Shown here: positions 4,670 through 7,217 of the stretch, piece after piece
Numbering within the stretch: position 1 is the stretch's first letter
Layout: each line of letters starts with the position of its first letter
NCBI GenBank assembly: GCA_029865195.1
Contig: JAOUHH010000145.1
Coordinates: 1 to 7,217, forward strand
From: Desulfobulbaceae bacterium
GTDB lineage: Bacteria; Desulfobacterota; Desulfobulbia; Desulfobulbales; UBA5123
Direction of reading: 5' to 3'
Length of the DNA: 7,217 bases
Translations under genes and position numbers: made by a program
Notes under the pieces: generated by a model
Database searches by the model: none
What the model was told of the DNA's origin: nothing
What the model saw: the letters and a program-made list of their open reading frames with translations, nothing else

Positions 4670-6357
4670 TACGCGTCCAGGTCGGATTCCTTGATGATCA
4701 GCCGCACGCCCGGCTTGATGATGTCGTCCGCAAGCTTGTTGAGGCGTCGGATCTCCTCGACGGCGAGGTTGAATCTTTTGGCGATGTTCCAGAGGGTGTC
4801 GCCGCCCTGCACCATATAGTAGGTGAGTTGCTGCGATTCTGTTCTCGCCTGCTTGGCGTTGCGGCGGGCGGCGTCGTCGAGATAGAGGGCCAGTTTCTGG
4901 CCCGCCCGGATGTCGTTGAGGCTCTTGAGGTCGTTCCAGTCGGCGATTTGCCTGGTGGTGACGTTGTAGCGGTCGGCGATCTGGGAAAGGGTCTCGCCTT
5001 TTCGGATGCGGTGGAGCACCAGGTTGTCGGTGTTGAGGGCGGCGGCCTTCTGCTGATCGGCGGTCTCATGCGCGCTGGCCAGGCTGTAGGTCATGGTCTG
5101 GCAAGGAATCTGGAGGCGCTGGCCGGCCTTCACGCCGTTGCCGCGCAGATTGTTGGCCTTGCGCAGGATGGTTTTGGTCAGGTTGTAGCGTCTGGCGATC
5201 TTGCCCAGGGTGTCGCGGCCGCTGACGACGTGGGTGCGGAACTCGGTGGCGACGGAGGCGCGGACGCGGGAGAAGTTCTGCGCGACCAGGTCGCTTTTGC
5301 CCACCGGCACCCGGATGATGTAGCCTTTCTGGTTGGGGGTGGTGCCGCGCAGGAGCTGGCGGTTGAGGTCGCGCAGCTGTTCGATGGGGATGTCGCCCGC
5401 CACCGCCACGGCCTTCAGGGCGGTGCGCGGCGGGGTCTTGATCTCGTCGTAGGCCAGCGGCGGCTCCGGGATGACGTCGTCGAAGCCGTATTTGCCGGGG
5501 TTACGGGCAATCATGATCGCGGCGATCAGTTTGGGCACGTAGCGTTTGGTTTCGATGTTGAGGGTGCTGCCCTGGGCGAGCTGCCAGAAGTTGTCGGTGC
5601 CCTTGTTGCTGATTGCCTGTCGAACCCGGCCCTCGCCGGCGTTGTAAGCGGCCACCGCCAGATACCAGGAGCCGAATTCGTTATACAGCGCATTCAGGTA
5701 CTTGATGGCGGCGTCGGTTGACTTGAAAGGGTCGCGGCGTTCGTCGACATCCTCATCGACCTTCAGGCCGAGATTGTGGGCGGTGGCCTTCATGAATTGC
5801 CAGGGGCCGGCGGCGCCCGCGGAAGAGCAGGCGGTGAGGTTGTAGCCGCTTTCGATCATCGGCAGGAAGGCCAGATCCCGGGGCAGCCCGGCGTCAGCAA
5901 GTTTCTCCTCAATCATCGGCAGGTAGCGTCCGGCCTGGGCCAGCCAGCGGGCAAAGGTGCTGCGGCGGTTCTGGAAAAAATCCAGGTAGTATTCGACCTG
6001 CAGGTTGACGGTGATCGGGAAATCGTAGAGAATCTCCTTTTCGTCGGCGGCTTTGCCTTCCTGCCAGTCGTTGTCGAGGTTGGCAAGTTCCTTGACCTCT
6101 TCGGTGATGGTCTGCTCCGCCTCGGGAATGGTTGTTTCTTCTTCGGGTTGGGCGGCAACCTCCTCCTCTTCCACGACTTCTTCGGCGACGGGTTCGGCCG
6201 GCTCCGGGACGATGATCTCGATCTGTTTCGGCTTGGGGACGGCCATTGCGCCACCGGCGAGGTTGCGGGGGTCGGGGTTGGGGGCGCAGGCGGTGCAGAG
6301 TGCCAGCAGAGCGATGACCAGTCTAATGTGCGACAAGCTGGTTTTGTCTGTGGACAT
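4669..6357 (-). CDS. mltD: Membrane-bound lytic murein transglycosylase D with three LysM repeats
   Basis: This 562-residue lipoprotein cuts peptidoglycan glycan strands, leaving 1,6-anhydro-MurNAc ends. A hydrophobic signal (about 11-20) leads to CTAC, with Cys24 the likely lipid anchor; the -3 residue is Cys, an imperfect lipobox. Ala at +2 would fit sorting to the outer membrane. A Pro/Glu-rich linker spans about 41-90. The SLT goose-lysozyme-like domain lies near 145-260, with catalytic Glu169 in MIESGYN, then AGPWQFM (183-189), DERRDP (205-210) and AAYNAGEGR (236-244). Three LysM peptidoglycan-binding repeats follow at about 375-418, 447-492 and 512-556, each with a G.TL..IA.R-like core. 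E. coli MltD has two. The start has GGGGAAA upstream and a candidate promoter just beyond. The downstream SDR gene overlaps the stop codon. The gene is divergent from a GT51 glycosyltransferase. Confidence 0.95.
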   Translation of the reverse strand: MSTDKTSLSHIRLVIALLALCTACAPNPDPRNLAGGAMAVPKPKQIEIIVPEPAEPVAEEVVEEEEVAAQPEEETTIPEAEQTITEEVKELANLDNDWQEGKAADEKEILYDFPITVNLQVEYYLDFFQNRRSTFARWLAQAGRYLPMIEEKLADAGLPRDLAFLPMIESGYNLTACSSAGAAGPWQFMKATAHNLGLKVDEDVDERRDPFKSTDAAIKYLNALYNEFGSWYLAVAAYNAGEGRVRQAISNKGTDNFWQLAQGSTLNIETKRYVPKLIAAIMIARNPGKYGFDDVIPEPPLAYDEIKTPPRTALKAVAVAGDIPIEQLRDLNRQLLRGTTPNQKGYIIRVPVGKSDLVAQNFSRVRASVATEFRTHVVSGRDTLGKIARRYNLTKTILRKANNLRGNGVKAGQRLQIPCQTMTYSLASAHETADQQKAAALNTDNLVLHRIRKGETLSQIADRYNVTTRQIADWNDLKSLNDIRAGQKLALYLDDAARRNAKQARTESQQLTYYMVQGGDTLWNIAKRFNLAVEEIRRLNKLADDIIKPGVRLIIKESDLDA

Positions 6358-6371
6358 GTGGTTTCCCCTGT

Positions 6372-6400
6372 ATTATATCTTGTTGCGACGGATGTGCCGA
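6372..6400 (-). promoter_or_regulatory. Candidate sigma-70 promoter for mltD-SDR
   Basis: On the minus strand TCGGCA (6400-6395, 4 of 6 consensus) is followed after exactly 17 bases by a perfect TATAAT (6377-6372). Transcription would start near 6365, giving a leader of only about 8 bases before the ATG at 6357. That start would leave the purine-rich GGGGAAA right at the 5' end. The hexamer fit is good, but the short leader makes a second, more distal promoter possible. Confidence 0.5.
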
Positions 6401-6542
6401 TTTTCCGTCTTTTTTACGCTCACGCGCAGTTTGCTGGTTTTTACCTGACTCCGCCTCCATGTGCAATGAAAAATGATCGGTCCGGGCCGTGCCTGCTGTC
6501 TCTGGCAGGGGGTTGGGGTTTGGCCGGCCGGAAATGGATATC

Positions 6543-7217
6543 ATGTTGAAACGTCGTCTTTTCTTCCTTGCCGCAATCCTCTGTCTTGCCGTGGCCGCCG
6601 TCGCCGGGACCGTGGTCTGGCTGGTGGTGTACAACCCCGGCCAGGCGATCCGGCAGGGCAACATCAGGGACATCCTGGGGGTGGAGAGCCCGGTCTACTA
6701 CAGCGACGGCCAGTCCAGGATCGGGGTCTTCTTCGAGAAGACCCACCGGCAGTATGTCACCTACGAGCAGCTGCCCAAACGTTTTGTTGATGCCATCCTC
6801 GCCGCCGAAGACCATGATTTCTTCAATCACCTCGGCATCGATATCCCCGGCATGGTCCGGGCCATGGGCGCCAATCTTCGGGCCGGGCGGATCGTCCAGG
6901 GCGGCAGCACCATCACCCAACAGGCCGCCAAGAACCTCTTCAAGCGGAAGAACCGGTCGGTGCTGGCCAAGCTCAAGGAGCTCATCTATGCCCTGCGGCT
7001 TGAATACCATTATCCCAAGCAGAAAATCCTCGAATTCTACATCAACCAGTTCTATGTGAGCGGCAACGGCCGGGGGCTGGGTGTTGCCTCGCGCTACTAT
7101 TTCGACAAGCCGGTGGCGGCGCTCGATCTGGTCGAATGCGCCTTCATCGCCGGCAGCGTCAAGAGCCCCAACACCTATAACCCGTTCATCAAGCGTGACG
7201 ACGCGGCGATGGCCAAG
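6543..7217 (+). CDS. Peptidoglycan glycosyltransferase GT51 (class A PBP or monofunctional), N-terminal 225 residues
   Basis: The visible part is the membrane anchor and glycosyltransferase domain of a penicillin-binding protein 1A-type enzyme, which polymerises lipid II into glycan strands on the outer face of the inner membrane. A single membrane helix spans about 7-30. GT51 motifs follow in order: AAEDHDFFNHLGID at 87-100 with catalytic Glu89, GGSTITQQ at 120-127, KLKE at 143-146 with the second Glu, and ILEFYINQFY at 162-171. The glycine-rich segment after it (SGNGRGLGVASRYYF) differs somewhat from the usual FG.GAYGI form. The frame is open to the right edge, so whether a transpeptidase domain follows is unknown. 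ATG 6543 has GGAA nine bases upstream; an in-frame ATG at 6534 is possible but lies right against that GGAA. The gene is divergent from mltD across 185 bases. Confidence 0.93.
   Translation, partial: MLKRRLFFLAAILCLAVAAVAGTVVWLVVYNPGQAIRQGNIRDILGVESPVYYSDGQSRIGVFFEKTHRQYVTYEQLPKRFVDAILAAEDHDFFNHLGIDIPGMVRAMGANLRAGRIVQGGSTITQQAAKNLFKRKNRSVLAKLKELIYALRLEYHYPKQKILEFYINQFYVSGNGRGLGVASRYYFDKPVAALDLVECAFIAGSVKSPNTYNPFIKRDDAAMAK

Noticed and set aside
3614..4819. Long plus-strand open frame across the 92-residue gene, the SDR gene and the end of mltD
   Set aside because: It crosses three supported genes on other frames or strands and reads as an Arg/Pro/Gly-rich shadow.
6323..6460. Small minus-strand frame (45 codons) starting near 6460
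   Set aside because: It has no ribosome binding site, spans the mltD promoter and overlaps the mltD start; its composition is not protein-like.
6500..6530. G-rich run before the GT51 gene considered as a sigma-54 promoter or G-quadruplex
   Set aside because: The GG/GC spacing of a -24/-12 promoter is not met, and there are only two runs of three or more G's.
4828..6549. Two long plus-strand open frames opposite mltD
   Set aside because: They are complementary-strand shadows of a multi-domain protein whose own frame is unambiguous.

Overview
The window is GC-rich and tightly packed. Its protein families and layout look like a Gram-negative bacterium, most likely from the Desulfobacterota (a Desulfobulbales/Desulfuromonadales-type genome). 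That placement is inferred from how the proteins read (a type-2 dGTPase-like HD protein, outer-membrane-type lipoproteins, an MltD with LysM repeats). No rRNA or other marker is present to confirm it.

Layout. (1) Positions 1-2175, minus strand, read right to left: a stand-alone ABC-type substrate-binding lipoprotein (PF04392-like), a TadA/guanine-deaminase-like nucleoside deaminase starting at GTG, and a radical SAM enzyme that runs off the left edge. (2) Positions 2176-2498: a 323-base AT-rich divergent intergenic region with several symmetric elements and a TATAAT box before the next gene. (3) Positions 2499-3846, plus strand: a dGTP triphosphohydrolase-like HD protein followed 31 bases later by a 92-residue acidic protein of unknown function. 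(4) Positions 3854-6357, minus strand: an MltD-type lytic murein transglycosylase with three LysM repeats, overlapping by one base (TAATG) an SDR-fold protein that lacks the usual catalytic Lys and Asn. (5) Positions 6358-6542: a second divergent intergenic region with a good promoter for mltD. (6) Positions 6543-7217, plus strand: the N-terminal part of a GT51 peptidoglycan glycosyltransferase (penicillin-binding protein type), cut by the right edge.

How the genes may work together. The right third is a cell-wall block: a wall-cutting lipoprotein and a wall-building glycosyltransferase diverge from one intergenic region. The middle pair is nucleotide-pool housekeeping with a small unknown partner. 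The left cassette puts a nucleoside deaminase 23 bases upstream of a radical SAM protein, which suggests linked chemistry, but the substrate cannot be read from the sequence.

Most of the window is ordinary chromosomal gene content. The points most worth a second look are the SDR without its catalytic Lys/Asn coupled to mltD, the deaminase/radical SAM pair, an 8-bp inverted repeat that abuts the deaminase ribosome binding site, the orphan binding protein, and the 92-residue protein. I see no CRISPR array, tRNA, rRNA, insertion sequence or phage gene.
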